Shown here: positions 56,657-64,000 of the stretch, one piece after another | How positions within the stretch are numbered: position 1 is the stretch's first letter | Layout of the letters: every line of letters begins with the position of its first letter | From: Polynucleobacter sp. | GTDB taxonomy: Bacteria > Pseudomonadota > Gammaproteobacteria > Burkholderiales > Burkholderiaceae | Assembly: GCF_030693775.1 (NCBI RefSeq) | Contig: NZ_JAUXZY010000005.1 | Location: forward strand, 248,001 to 312,000 | Length of the DNA stretch: 64,000 nucleotides | Direction: 5' to 3' | Program-made: the position numbers and the translations under genes | Notes under the pieces: generated by a model | Databases searched by the model: none | The model's input: only the letters and a program-made list of their open reading frames with translations | Told to the model about the DNA's origin: nothing

Positions 56657-57751
56657 TTAGACGTTAAATAAGAAATTCAGTACGTCGCCATCTTTAACGA
56701 CGTACTCCTTCCCTTCGGCACGCATCTTGCCTGCCTCTTTGGCGCCCGATTCCCCTTTGTATTGAATAAAGTCATCAAATGCAATGGTTTGTGCCCGGAT
56801 AAAGCCGCGCTCAAAATCAGTATGAATCACGCCTGCTGCATTCGGCGCTGTATCGCCAATGCGAATCGTCCATGCACGTACCTCTTTTACGCCTGCCGTG
56901 AAATAGGTCTGTAAGCCAAGTAAAGCATAGCCCGCACGAATCACCCGATCGAGGCCAGGCTCTTGCATACCCATGTCGGCTAAGAATTCGGTTTTATCCG
57001 CATCGTCGAGATCAGCAATCTCAGCTTCGATGGCGGCGCAAACCGCCACAACTGGGGCGCCCTCTTTTGCAGCATGCGCAATCACGGCATCCAAATGGGG
57101 ATTGTTCTCAAAGCCATCGTCTTTCACGTTAGCCACATACATGGCAGGCTTAGCAGTAATTAAGCAAAGGGGTTTGAGAAGCAACTTCTCGTCATCACTC
57201 AGGCTCATGCTTCGTACTGGCTGAGCCTCATTCAAATGAGCCTGGACCTTGCTGAGAACGGCAACTAAGGCAGCCGCTTCTTTATCGTTACCTGACTTGG
57301 CTGCTTTACTGGAGCGATTCAGGGTTTTTTCAACCGTAGCCAGGTCGGATAGCGCCAACTCCGTATCAATCACCCCAATATCCGCAATGGGATCGATCTT
57401 GCCAGCAACGTGAATCACGTTCGGGTCATCAAAACAACGCACCACATGGGTAATCGCATCAGTTTCCCGAATATTGGCCAAAAATTGATTGCCAAGGCCT
57501 TCGCCCTTGGATGCACCAGCAACCAAGCCCGCAATATCAACGAACTCGACCGCCGCCGGCACGATGCGCTCTGGAGTCACGATGGCAGCCAAGGCAGCTA
57601 AACGGGGGTCAGGAACCTCGACTACGCCTACATTGGGCTCGATCGTGCAGAAGGGATAGTTTTCTGCCGCGATGCCAGCTTTGGTAAGCGCATTGAAGAG
57701 GGTGGATTTGCCGACGTTAGGCAGGCCGACGATGCCGCATTTTAAAGACAT
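56657..57751 (-). CDS. ychF: Redox-regulated P-loop NTPase YchF/EngD
   Basis: 364-residue Obg-related protein that prefers ATP over GTP and binds ribosomes; it is linked to oxidative-stress control in E. coli. G1 is [20 protein letters not shown]3 is [23 protein letters not shown], and the altered G4 NVKD explains the nucleotide preference. The C-terminal TGS-like domain contains [31 protein letters not shown]. Normal length. It is convergent with the winged-helix gene, 6 bp apart. Confidence 0.97.
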   Translation of the reverse strand: MSLKCGIVGLPNVGKSTLFNALTKAGIAAENYPFCTIEPNVGVVEVPDPRLAALAAIVTPERIVPAAVEFVDIAGLVAGASKGEGLGNQFLANIRETDAITHVVRCFDDPNVIHVAGKIDPIADIGVIDTELALSDLATVEKTLNRSSKAAKSGNDKEAAALVAVLSKVQAHLNEAQPVRSMSLSDDEKLLLKPLCLITAKPAMYVANVKDDGFENNPHLDAVIAHAAKEGAPVVAVCAAIEAEIADLDDADKTEFLADMGMQEPGLDRVIRAGYALLGLQTYFTAGVKEVRAWTIRIGDTAPNAAGVIHTDFERGFIRAQTIAFDDFIQYKGESGAKEAGKMRAEGKEYVVKDGDVLNFLFNV

Positions 57752-57791
57752 GCCTCCATTGTAATTCGGCTTGTTTCGATATCATCGGGTT

Positions 57792-59078
57792 ATGGCATTC
57801 AATTCACCCAAATCCACTTCTTCAGCCAAGACGCCCATACCGGCTACCGGCAAAACGCGTCGGTGCGATATTGCCATCATTGGCGGGGGTATTGTCGGTA
57901 AAGCCTGCGCTCTGGGCTTAGCCCAACAGGGTTTTGATGTGGTTCAAATCGCGCCCGATATAGATCAGCAAACCCCCAAACCAAGCGGGGATCACTGGGC
58001 TGAACGCATTTATGCCATTTCTCCTGGGACTCGCTCCCTATTGCAATCCCTGCAAGTGTGGGATGCCATTGATCACCACCGCCTCCAAGTCGTCCGGGAT
58101 ATGCGCATTTATGGCGACCGCGGCGAACGCAGCGATGGGCTGCATCTCTCCGCATTTGAGGCAGGCGTTCCCGAGCTTGCCTGGATCGGAGAGTCCGATT
58201 TACTAGAGCACATACTTGAGCAAGCCTGCCGCTTTCAGTCGAAATTGGAGTGCATTGTTGGATCACTCGAGAATCTGTTTGTCGAGCCCGATGGTGCCTT
58301 GCTCCGATTCGATGGTGCGCAATCGCTTGGTGAGATTAAAGCCAGTTTGGTGATTGCAGCCGATGGTGCGAATTCATCCCTGCGCTCCATGCTCGAAATC
58401 CAAACAGATCACAAATCATATGAACAACGCGCAGTCGTCGCCAATTTTGTATGCACGAACGCCCATTTAGAAACCGCATATCAGTGGTTTTTACCAGGTG
58501 GCGACATTCTCGCGATGCTACCCCTCCCAGGCAAACAGGTGTCGATGGTGTGGTCAACCTCACCTGAAAACGCGGCCCGGCTGCTTACCCTCGAAGCAAA
58601 CCAATGGCAGTCTGAGTTTGCAGCACTTCAGGATGGCGCGATTGTCCATGCCCTTGGAACACTGTCCCCACACTCGAAACCAGGCTCGTTTCCGTTGCGC
58701 AAAATCCGTGCGCAGCGCGTGATCGGCCCGGAGCTCATGCCTAAAGTGATTTTGATTGGCGATGCTGCGCACGTCATTCACCCCTTAGCTGGGCAAGGAT
58801 TAAATTTGGGCTTGCGCGATGTAGCCGCCCTACTGCGCATCCTGCGCGAACGTGAATCATTTCGAGCAATTACGGATCCGGTCTTGCTGCGTCGCTATGA
58901 GCGTGGACGCCAAGGTGATACCGGTGCCATACTGTGGGTGACCGATCGACTGAAGCAATTGTTTACAAGCACGAGCCCTCTGCAGCAAAAAATTCGTAAT
59001 TGGGGAATGGGCTTAGTGAATCGCAGCCATTTGATGAAACGGCATTTAATAAAAGAAGCGTTAGGAGAAGTGCAATGA
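57792..59078 (+). CDS. UbiH/UbiF/VisC family FAD-dependent hydroxylase
   Basis: 428-residue flavoprotein monooxygenase of ubiquinone synthesis. The FAD-binding fold has DIAIIGGGIVGKACALGLAQQGFDVV; the second motif GDAAHVIHPLAGQGLNLGLRDVAALL is the UbiH signature. It could hydroxylate the C5 or C1 ring position; Coq7 in this window covers C6, so UbiI/UbiH-type activity is likely. The start MAFNSPKST is chosen over the seven-codon upstream extension. It overlaps dsbC by 4 bp. Confidence 0.88.
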   Translation: MAFNSPKSTSSAKTPIPATGKTRRCDIAIIGGGIVGKACALGLAQQGFDVVQIAPDIDQQTPKPSGDHWAERIYAISPGTRSLLQSLQVWDAIDHHRLQVVRDMRIYGDRGERSDGLHLSAFEAGVPELAWIGESDLLEHILEQACRFQSKLECIVGSLENLFVEPDGALLRFDGAQSLGEIKASLVIAADGANSSLRSMLEIQTDHKSYEQRAVVANFVCTNAHLETAYQWFLPGGDILAMLPLPGKQVSMVWSTSPENAARLLTLEANQWQSEFAALQDGAIVHALGTLSPHSKPGSFPLRKIRAQRVIGPELMPKVILIGDAAHVIHPLAGQGLNLGLRDVAALLRILRERESFRAITDPVLLRRYERGRQGDTGAILWVTDRLKQLFTSTSPLQQKIRNWGMGLVNRSHLMKRHLIKEALGEVQ

Positions 59079-59812
59079 AAACCAGTCTACGAAATACCGC
59101 TTCCGCCTTGGCATTTTGCGCTAGCGTGATTGGCCTATTGGCCAGCTCTTCTATTGCACAAGCTCAGAACACACAGCAGATTAAAGCGGAGTTACAAAAA
59201 CGCTTAGGCAGCACTGCCAACATTAAAGGCGTATCAGCCTCACCAGTACCAGGCTTATTTGAAGTGCAGCTCAATAGCGAAATCTTTTATACCGACGCCA
59301 ACGCAAAATACCTGATTCAGGGTGAAGTTATTGAATTGGCTACTGGTCAAAACCTGACAGAAAAACGTCAGGCTGACCTCAATCGCATTCGCTGGTCTGA
59401 TCTGCCTCTGAGTAATGCCATCAAAATGGTGCGCGGCAATGGTAGTCGTCAACTTGCTGTTTTTGCTGACCCCAATTGCGGTTACTGCAAGCGTTTAGAA
59501 AAAACATTTCAACAGCTAGATAACGTGACGGTATACACCTTTTTATTGCCAATTCTATCTGCAGACTCGGTACAAAAGTCCAAGCAAATTTGGTGCTCTG
59601 CGGATGCCACGAAAACATGGATTGACTGGACCATTAATAACACCGCGCCCAGTGGCAAAGGCGAGTGCACTACGCCGATTGATAAGAACCTGGCCTTGGC
59701 TAAGTCCTATGGCATCACTGGCACACCCACCATCTTCTTTACTGATGGCTCACGCTTCCCGGGCGCAGTGCAATTGAGCGACATTGAAAAGAAGTTTGCT
59801 TCGCTAAAATAG
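59075..59812 (+). CDS. dsbC: Periplasmic thiol:disulfide interchange protein DsbC
   Basis: 245-residue disulfide isomerase. A signal peptide (MKTSLRNTASALAFCASVIG, cleaved after about AQA-Q30) is followed by the dimerisation domain with GVSASPVPGLFEVQLN and a thioredoxin fold with active site DPNCGYCKRLE (CxxC) and the cis-proline in ITGTPTIFF. AGGAG lies 7 nt before the ATG and the start overlaps the upstream stop (ATGA). Two further cysteines (CSADATKTW and GECTTP) match the second disulfide of DsbC. Confidence 0.95.
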   Translation: MKTSLRNTASALAFCASVIGLLASSSIAQAQNTQQIKAELQKRLGSTANIKGVSASPVPGLFEVQLNSEIFYTDANAKYLIQGEVIELATGQNLTEKRQADLNRIRWSDLPLSNAIKMVRGNGSRQLAVFADPNCGYCKRLEKTFQQLDNVTVYTFLLPILSADSVQKSKQIWCSADATKTWIDWTINNTAPSGKGECTTPIDKNLALAKSYGITGTPTIFFTDGSRFPGAVQLSDIEKKFASLK

Positions 59813-59814
59813 CA

Positions 59815-60111
59815 ATGATGAATATGCTTAATCCAGCACACCCTGGTGAAGTATTGAGGCAGTGGCTTCCCGAAGGCATGCGCATTGAAGATGCGGCCGA
59901 GCAACTGCACATTTCACGCACATCACTATCCAAAGTCCTTAACGCCAAATCTGGACTCACTGCACCCATGGCATTACGACTTGCCTCTTGGCTTGGCACT
60001 TCGCCAGACTTATGGCTTGGTATGCAGCTCCAGTGGGATCTGCGCCAAGCAAGAAAATTACGCCTTCCAAAGATAAAACCATTAAAACGTGTAGAAGCAT
60101 CCACTTCCTAA
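59815..60111 (+). CDS. HigA-family antitoxin-like HTH protein, orphan
   Basis: 98-residue XRE-type DNA-binding protein. NPAHPGEVLRQWLPEGMRIEDAAEQLHISRTSLSKVLNAKSGLTAPMALRLASWLGTSPDLWLGMQLQWDL is the typical HigA/VapI pattern: helix-turn-helix over ~25-60, then SPDLWLxMQ. In addiction modules it is preceded by the RelE-like toxin HigB, but here dsbC is directly upstream (2 bp) and the M61 peptidase gene directly downstream (7 bp). It is either a solitary regulator or a remnant antitoxin. The first of three closely spaced Met codons is used. Confidence 0.85.
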   Translation: MMNMLNPAHPGEVLRQWLPEGMRIEDAAEQLHISRTSLSKVLNAKSGLTAPMALRLASWLGTSPDLWLGMQLQWDLRQARKLRLPKIKPLKRVEASTS

Positions 60112-60118
60112 AGTCAAT

Positions 60119-61876
60119 ATGCCTCTCCCAGCAATTCAATACACCGTCCATGCCGCCGACTTAGATGGCCATCGCTACGAAGTTGCCCTGCGGATTGCCA
60201 ATCCCAATCCTGTAGGACAAGTGCTCCGTATGCCAGCCTGGATTCCCGGCAGTTATTTAATTCGGGACTTTAGCAAGCATATCGAAACCATCACTGCTTT
60301 TTCCGTCACGGATACAGCAGAGACTGAACTGCAGCTTGAACGCATCGATAACGACACCTGGAAATTACCTGCAGTATCTGCAGATACCGTGATTGAGGTT
60401 CGCACTACGGTGTATGCCTTTGATACCTCGGTTCGCACGGCATATCTAGACTCAGAGCGTGGCTTCTTTAACCCTAGCAGTTTGTGCTTGGCTGTGGAAG
60501 GTCAAACTCACTTACCTACTGCGCTCGCGATTGCGCCTGTCGGTACCTGGTCAGTACAAACCACTTTGAGTCGTGTAAAAACCGATGCTGCGGGATTTGG
60601 TTTTTACCTCGCGCCCAACTATGACGCCTTATTAGATCATCCCGTTGCGCTAGGGCATTTTCAGACGGTTGATTGGAAATCTCGCGGCACCGCCCACAGC
60701 ATGGTGATTCAGGGCTGCCTACAGGAAGTCGATCGCCAGCGTTTAGCAACCGACTTGGCCGCTATTTGTGAATCTATCGTTGATTTATTTGAGCCGAAGA
60801 CAAAGCAAGCGCCATTTCAGCGGTATTTGTTTTTAGTCAATGCGGTTTTATCGGGCTACGGCGGTTTAGAGCACGCAGACAGCACAGCCTTGCTATGCAA
60901 TCGTGATCACTTACCGCAACACGGTCTCCCACTCAATGAAGATGGCTATCGTGAATTTTTAGGTCTTTGCAGCCACGAATATGTTCATGCCTGGTTAGTG
61001 AAGCGTATTCAGCCCAAGGCATTCCAGCCCTACGATTTACAAGTCCGCAATCACACACGTCTGCTTTGGCTCTTTGAGGGCTTCACCAGCTACTACGATG
61101 ACTTGCAGTTACTGCGCAGTAAGCGCATTACCTTACAGTCCTATCTCGACTTAGTCGCCAAGAATTGGAATATGGTTTTGCGCGGCCCTGGTCGTCACAA
61201 ACAAAGCGTCGCCGATAGCTCCTTTGATGCCTGGACCAAGTATTACCAGGCAGATGAACACACTCCCAATGCCGTAGTGAGTTATTACGCCAAAGGCGCT
61301 TTAATTGCGCTTGGCCTCGATCTACTCATTCGGGTGCAAACCCGCCAACGCAAATCCTTAGATAAGGTCATGCAATTGCTCTGGGCCGCCCATGGCAAGA
61401 CGCAAGAGGGTTTGGTGGAAGATGGTTTTGACCGGATTGTGCTGGCTGCGATTGGTCCTGACTTTAAAAAGCCGTGGCTGCAATTTAAGGCGCGCTACAT
61501 CGAGGGCACGCATGACCTACCCCTGGTTCAGTGGCTTACAGCCCAGGGTATTGTGGTTACCGACAAAAAAATGAGTCTACTCGAGCATATGAAATTGCAA
61601 TGGGCCATGCGCTACAGCGATCAAAATGGCTGGGTTAAGGTAACGCATGTGTTGGACGGAGGCATCGCTCAGCGTGCTGGTTTGGCTCCAGGTGATTTAA
61701 TCGCTAGCATCAATGGCCAACGCATTACTCCAAGTCGACTGGATGCGGTGTTTGCCCAATTGCAAATGGGGATGACTGCGCGCTTGCGTTTTTATCGCCA
61801 AGACTGTGAGCATGAGAGCCAATTTGTACTAGAGCCCTCCAGTCCCGTTATGCAGTACCAACTTTCTGCACAGTAA
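60119..61876 (+). CDS. M61 family metallopeptidase with PDZ domain
   Basis: 585-residue zinc peptidase similar to glycyl aminopeptidases. It has an N-terminal beta domain (YTVHAADLDGHRYEVALRI), the gluzincin motif SHEYVHAW (HExxH) with the downstream glutamate in LLWLFEGFTSYYDDL, and a C-terminal PDZ domain (VLDGGIAQRAGLAPGDLIASINGQRI). No signal peptide is evident, so a cytoplasmic location is likely. It follows the orphan HigA-like gene and ends 21 bp before ung. Confidence 0.92.
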   Translation: MPLPAIQYTVHAADLDGHRYEVALRIANPNPVGQVLRMPAWIPGSYLIRDFSKHIETITAFSVTDTAETELQLERIDNDTWKLPAVSADTVIEVRTTVYAFDTSVRTAYLDSERGFFNPSSLCLAVEGQTHLPTALAIAPVGTWSVQTTLSRVKTDAAGFGFYLAPNYDALLDHPVALGHFQTVDWKSRGTAHSMVIQGCLQEVDRQRLATDLAAICESIVDLFEPKTKQAPFQRYLFLVNAVLSGYGGLEHADSTALLCNRDHLPQHGLPLNEDGYREFLGLCSHEYVHAWLVKRIQPKAFQPYDLQVRNHTRLLWLFEGFTSYYDDLQLLRSKRITLQSYLDLVAKNWNMVLRGPGRHKQSVADSSFDAWTKYYQADEHTPNAVVSYYAKGALIALGLDLLIRVQTRQRKSLDKVMQLLWAAHGKTQEGLVEDGFDRIVLAAIGPDFKKPWLQFKARYIEGTHDLPLVQWLTAQGIVVTDKKMSLLEHMKLQWAMRYSDQNGWVKVTHVLDGGIAQRAGLAPGDLIASINGQRITPSRLDAVFAQLQMGMTARLRFYRQDCEHESQFVLEPSSPVMQYQLSAQ

Positions 61877-61897
61877 ATCAACTCTTCGAAACATGGC

Positions 61898-62707
61898 ATG
61901 GCAATGCTCAATGTAGAGGCGCTAATACCAAGCGATTGGAAATTACTGCTTGGGGATTACCTCGCTTCACCGGATTGGCAGCAGCTGCGTACTAATTTAC
62001 ATAAGGCAATTGAAGAAGATGCGAATGCGATTTGCCCTCCGCCCCCGCTGTTCTTTCGGGCTTTAGAACTCACTCCATTAGAAGCGGTATCGGTGGTTAT
62101 TCTTGGGCAAGACCCCTACCACTCGCCGGGCCTCGCGCAGGGTCTCGCATTTTCAATACCCGCTTCCGTTGTTCCCAGCTCACGCAGCTTTCCGAGCTCG
62201 CTGCGCAACATCAGCAAAGCCTTAGAGCTCGAAGGGTTTGGTTCCTTGGCACATGGTGACTTACGTGATTGGGCCGAGCAAGGTGTCTTGCTTTTAAACA
62301 CCGCGCTTAGCGTCAAACAAGGAGAGGCTGGCAGTCACTTTCATCTGGGCTGGCAGCATTGCATCAATGCATTGATCCGGCAACTGTCGATTGCTAAGCC
62401 CAATTTAGTTTGGCTACTTTGGGGGGCGCACGCCCAATCCAAAATACCCCTGATTGAGCATGGGGAGCTTGGTTTAGAAGAGTCTAGCCATCTGATATTG
62501 CAAGCCTCGCATCCTTCGGGCTTGGGGGTTTATAAAACGGCACAGCCTTTTTTAATTCAGCAGCGCGCGGGTGAACAGCCCGATGCGAGCTGCGGGCATT
62601 TCACTAAAACCAATGATTGGTTGATTGCCCACGGCAAAGACCCCATTCGCTGGATTGGCCCCCAGCAGCAATCGAGACAAACCGGCTTATTTGCGGATAA
62701 CCGTTAA
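61898..62707 (+). CDS. ung: Uracil-DNA glycosylase
   Basis: 269-residue family 1 uracil-DNA glycosylase that removes uracil from DNA. The water-activating motif GQDPYHSPGLAQGLAFS is intact, with LLLNTALSVKQGEAGSH and the LLWGAHAQ region followed by the HPSGL minor-groove loop (ASHPSGLGVYK). It is about 40 residues longer than E. coli Ung, mainly at both ends. Its last 21 bp overlap the convergent small membrane-protein gene. Confidence 0.97.
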   Translation: MAMLNVEALIPSDWKLLLGDYLASPDWQQLRTNLHKAIEEDANAICPPPPLFFRALELTPLEAVSVVILGQDPYHSPGLAQGLAFSIPASVVPSSRSFPSSLRNISKALELEGFGSLAHGDLRDWAEQGVLLLNTALSVKQGEAGSHFHLGWQHCINALIRQLSIAKPNLVWLLWGAHAQSKIPLIEHGELGLEESSHLILQASHPSGLGVYKTAQPFLIQQRAGEQPDASCGHFTKTNDWLIAHGKDPIRWIGPQQQSRQTGLFADNR

Positions 62708-62956
62708 CAACAAACCCGCGAGCCAGGCCGATCCGATGGCAGTCAGCCATTCTGCAATCTGACCTGACTGAAATAGCCCTAAGGCCTGACCACCATACGA
62801 TCCAGCAGTAGCCCCCAGAGAACCCACTAAGAAAAGGCCACAGAGCCCCAATAGGCCGGTTTTTTGGCGTGAGCGGCCAGGGTAAAAGTAATGTGCCGAC
62901 CACCCAACGGCCGACCCAATCAGTAGAAAAGCCAAAAACCCCATGCGCATCCCCAT
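62687..62956 (-). CDS. Small hypothetical membrane protein
   Basis: 89-residue hydrophobic protein starting MGMRMGFLAFLLIGSAVGWSA, with three membrane helices and a basic loop (GRSRQKTG). The glycine-rich layout (GLLGLCGLFLVGSLGATAGSYGGQ) resembles the GlsB/YeaQ/YmgE (transglycosylase-associated) family of small stress-related membrane proteins, but I cannot confirm it. The ORF track's longer start lies inside hemA and is not used. It is divergent from hemA by 31 bp and overlaps ung. Confidence 0.6.
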   Translation of the reverse strand: MGMRMGFLAFLLIGSAVGWSAHYFYPGRSRQKTGLLGLCGLFLVGSLGATAGSYGGQALGLFQSGQIAEWLTAIGSAWLAGLLLTVIRK

Positions 62957-62973
62957 TAAAACGCCATCAAACC

Positions 62974-62979
62974 TATAAT
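62974..62979 (+). promoter_or_regulatory. TATAAT hexamer just before hemA
   Basis: A perfect -10 hexamer ends 8 nt before the hemA ATG, so transcription from it would begin at or next to the start codon and give a leaderless mRNA. No good -35 hexamer is seen at 16-18 nt. It may be fortuitous. Confidence 0.3.
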
Positions 62980-62987
62980 TAGGGCCT

Positions 62988-64000
62988 ATGAAGCTGTTGA
63001 CCCTCGGCATCAATCATCACACAGCGCCAGTGGACGTTCGGGAAAAAGTCGCCTTTGACCCTGAATACCTCCAAGAAGCGTTGCATGACTTGCGCCAGCA
63101 CCTCAGCGGCGTCAGTCAATCTGGCTTGCCTGAAGCCACCATTTTGTCGACGTGCAATCGAACCGAACTGTATTGCGCCGCCAACGATGCCGACTCTGCC
63201 TCCCTCTTGCACAGCGCTACCTTTGATTGGCTCGCAAAAAGCCAGCAACTGGCTCCCAGCAGTTTAGAGCCCCATATTTATTCCTTGCCCCAGTCCGATG
63301 CTGTACGCCATGCGTTTCGGGTTGCGTGCGGCCTGGATTCCATGGTCCTTGGTGAAACCCAAATCCTCGGGCAAATGAAAGATGCGGTTCGTACAGCCAA
63401 TCAAGCAGGGGCACTCGGCACCTACTTAAACCAGCTCTTCCAAAAAACCTTTGCGGTTGCCAAAGAGGTACGGGGCTCAACCGAGATTGGCGCGCACTCG
63501 ATTTCGATGGCGGCAGCAGCAGTAAGGCTCTCCGAGCGCATCTTCGAAAAAATTGCCGAGCAGCGCGTTCTCTTTATCGGCGCAGGGGACATGATCTCCT
63601 TGTGCGCCACCCACTTTGTGGCACGCCAGCCCAAGCAAGTGGCGATTGCTAATCGCACGATTGAACGTGGCCAAGAATTAGCCGACTCAATTGCATCGCA
63701 AAATGTCGAAGCAGAATCATTCAAACTATCTGATTTACCGAGTCGCCTCCATGAGTTCGACATCATTGTGTCGTGTACCGCAAGCTCCTTGCCTATCATT
63801 GGGCTTGGTATGGTTGAGAGCGCTCTAAAGCAACGGCGCCGCAAGCCCATGGTGATGATTGACCTGGCGGTACCACGTGACTGCGAGCCAGAAATAGCCC
63901 GCTTAAATGACATTTACCTCTACACCGTCGACGACCTAGGTGTGATGATTCAGACGGGTAACTCGATGCGGCATGCGGCGGTAAGCCAAGCAGAAGCTAT
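62988..64000 (+). CDS. hemA: Glutamyl-tRNA reductase, N-terminal part
   Basis: Open to the right edge (337 codons visible), which is why the ORF track omits it. The enzyme reduces glutamyl-tRNA to glutamate-1-semialdehyde, starting tetrapyrrole synthesis. Landmarks: [20 protein letters not shown], the catalytic Cys in [30 protein letters not shown], the NADPH fold [15 protein letters not shown], and [15 protein letters not shown]. The C-terminal dimerisation domain lies partly outside the window. Confidence 0.97.
   Translation, partial: MKLLTLGINHHTAPVDVREKVAFDPEYLQEALHDLRQHLSGVSQSGLPEATILSTCNRTELYCAANDADSASLLHSATFDWLAKSQQLAPSSLEPHIYSLPQSDAVRHAFRVACGLDSMVLGETQILGQMKDAVRTANQAGALGTYLNQLFQKTFAVAKEVRGSTEIGAHSISMAAAAVRLSERIFEKIAEQRVLFIGAGDMISLCATHFVARQPKQVAIANRTIERGQELADSIASQNVEAESFKLSDLPSRLHEFDIIVSCTASSLPIIGLGMVESALKQRRRKPMVMIDLAVPRDCEPEIARLNDIYLYTVDDLGVMIQTGNSMRHAAVSQAEA

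Noticed and set aside
59000-59074. Upstream extension of dsbC
   Set aside because: It overlaps the UbiH-family gene; the signal peptide and ribosome-binding site support 59075.

Overview
The window is a gene-dense chromosomal stretch of a free-living betaproteobacterium. Gene content and order point to Burkholderiaceae and most closely to Polynucleobacter or a near relative: a complete mra/dcw cluster followed by a peroxiredoxin, lpxC, secA and argJ; coq7 beside the biotin genes; pilB-pilC-pilD-coaE-zapD-mutT; rppH, a CNP1-like lipoprotein and proB-obgE-rpmA-rplU facing ispB. This assignment rests on family recognition and gene order, not on a database search. Base composition looks even and moderate, except for AT-rich patches upstream of mraZ and between two accessory genes near 56.2 kb. 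I see no insertion sequence, prophage or CRISPR array. The first gene (rppH) and last gene (hemA) run off the ends.

Layout. 0-4.8 kb: end of rppH, a CNP1-like lipoprotein, the leftward operon rplU-rpmA-obgE-proB driven by a perfect-consensus promoter, then ispB and a tRNA-Pro(CGG). 4.8-9.3 kb: a metabolic accessory block with a Cys-type GrdB-like reductase, a fumarylacetoacetate-hydrolase-family enzyme, a PanE-family reductase and a sodium:solute symporter. 9.3-15.5 kb: a squalene-synthase-like enzyme, ogt, a reduced type IV pilus set (short pilB, pilC, pilD without its methyltransferase half), coaE, zapD and mutT. 15.5-22.4 kb: a DUF815 ATPase, argJ, secA, a dciA-like gene, lpxC and a peroxiredoxin.

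22.5-40.2 kb: the full division/cell-wall cluster on the minus strand, mraZ-rsmH-ftsL-ftsI-murE-murF-mraY-murD-ftsW-murG-murC-ddlB-ftsQ-ftsA-ftsZ. Most junctions overlap by 1-10 nt or are separated by 10-20 nt. The 294-bp AT-rich region ahead of mraZ has a sigma70-like promoter overlapping three MraZ-type boxes at 10-nt spacing. Farther upstream is a near-perfect LexA operator directly downstream of a TATAAT hexamer, which suggests a DNA-damage input into the whole dcw cluster.

40.2-50.5 kb: coq7, bioB divergent from bioAFD, an acyl-CoA ligase, an M20 amidohydrolase, an enoyl-CoA hydratase, mltA and a candidate 39-residue membrane protein. 50.5-55.6 kb: apaG, then rpe-trpE-trpG-trpD-trpC. 55.6-64 kb: a divergent pair (six-helix membrane protein and winged-helix regulator), ychF, a UbiH-family hydroxylase with dsbC, an orphan HigA-like regulator, an M61 peptidase, ung, a small membrane protein and the start of hemA.

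The genes are mostly housekeeping: peptidoglycan precursor synthesis and septation, lipid A commitment, Sec export, biotin and tryptophan synthesis, ubiquinone hydroxylation and ribosome assembly. The least explained elements are the LexA/MraZ region, the divergent membrane-protein/regulator pair, the GrdB-like block and the trimmed proteins (ProB without PUA, PilB without its N-terminal domain, PilD without its methyltransferase domain).
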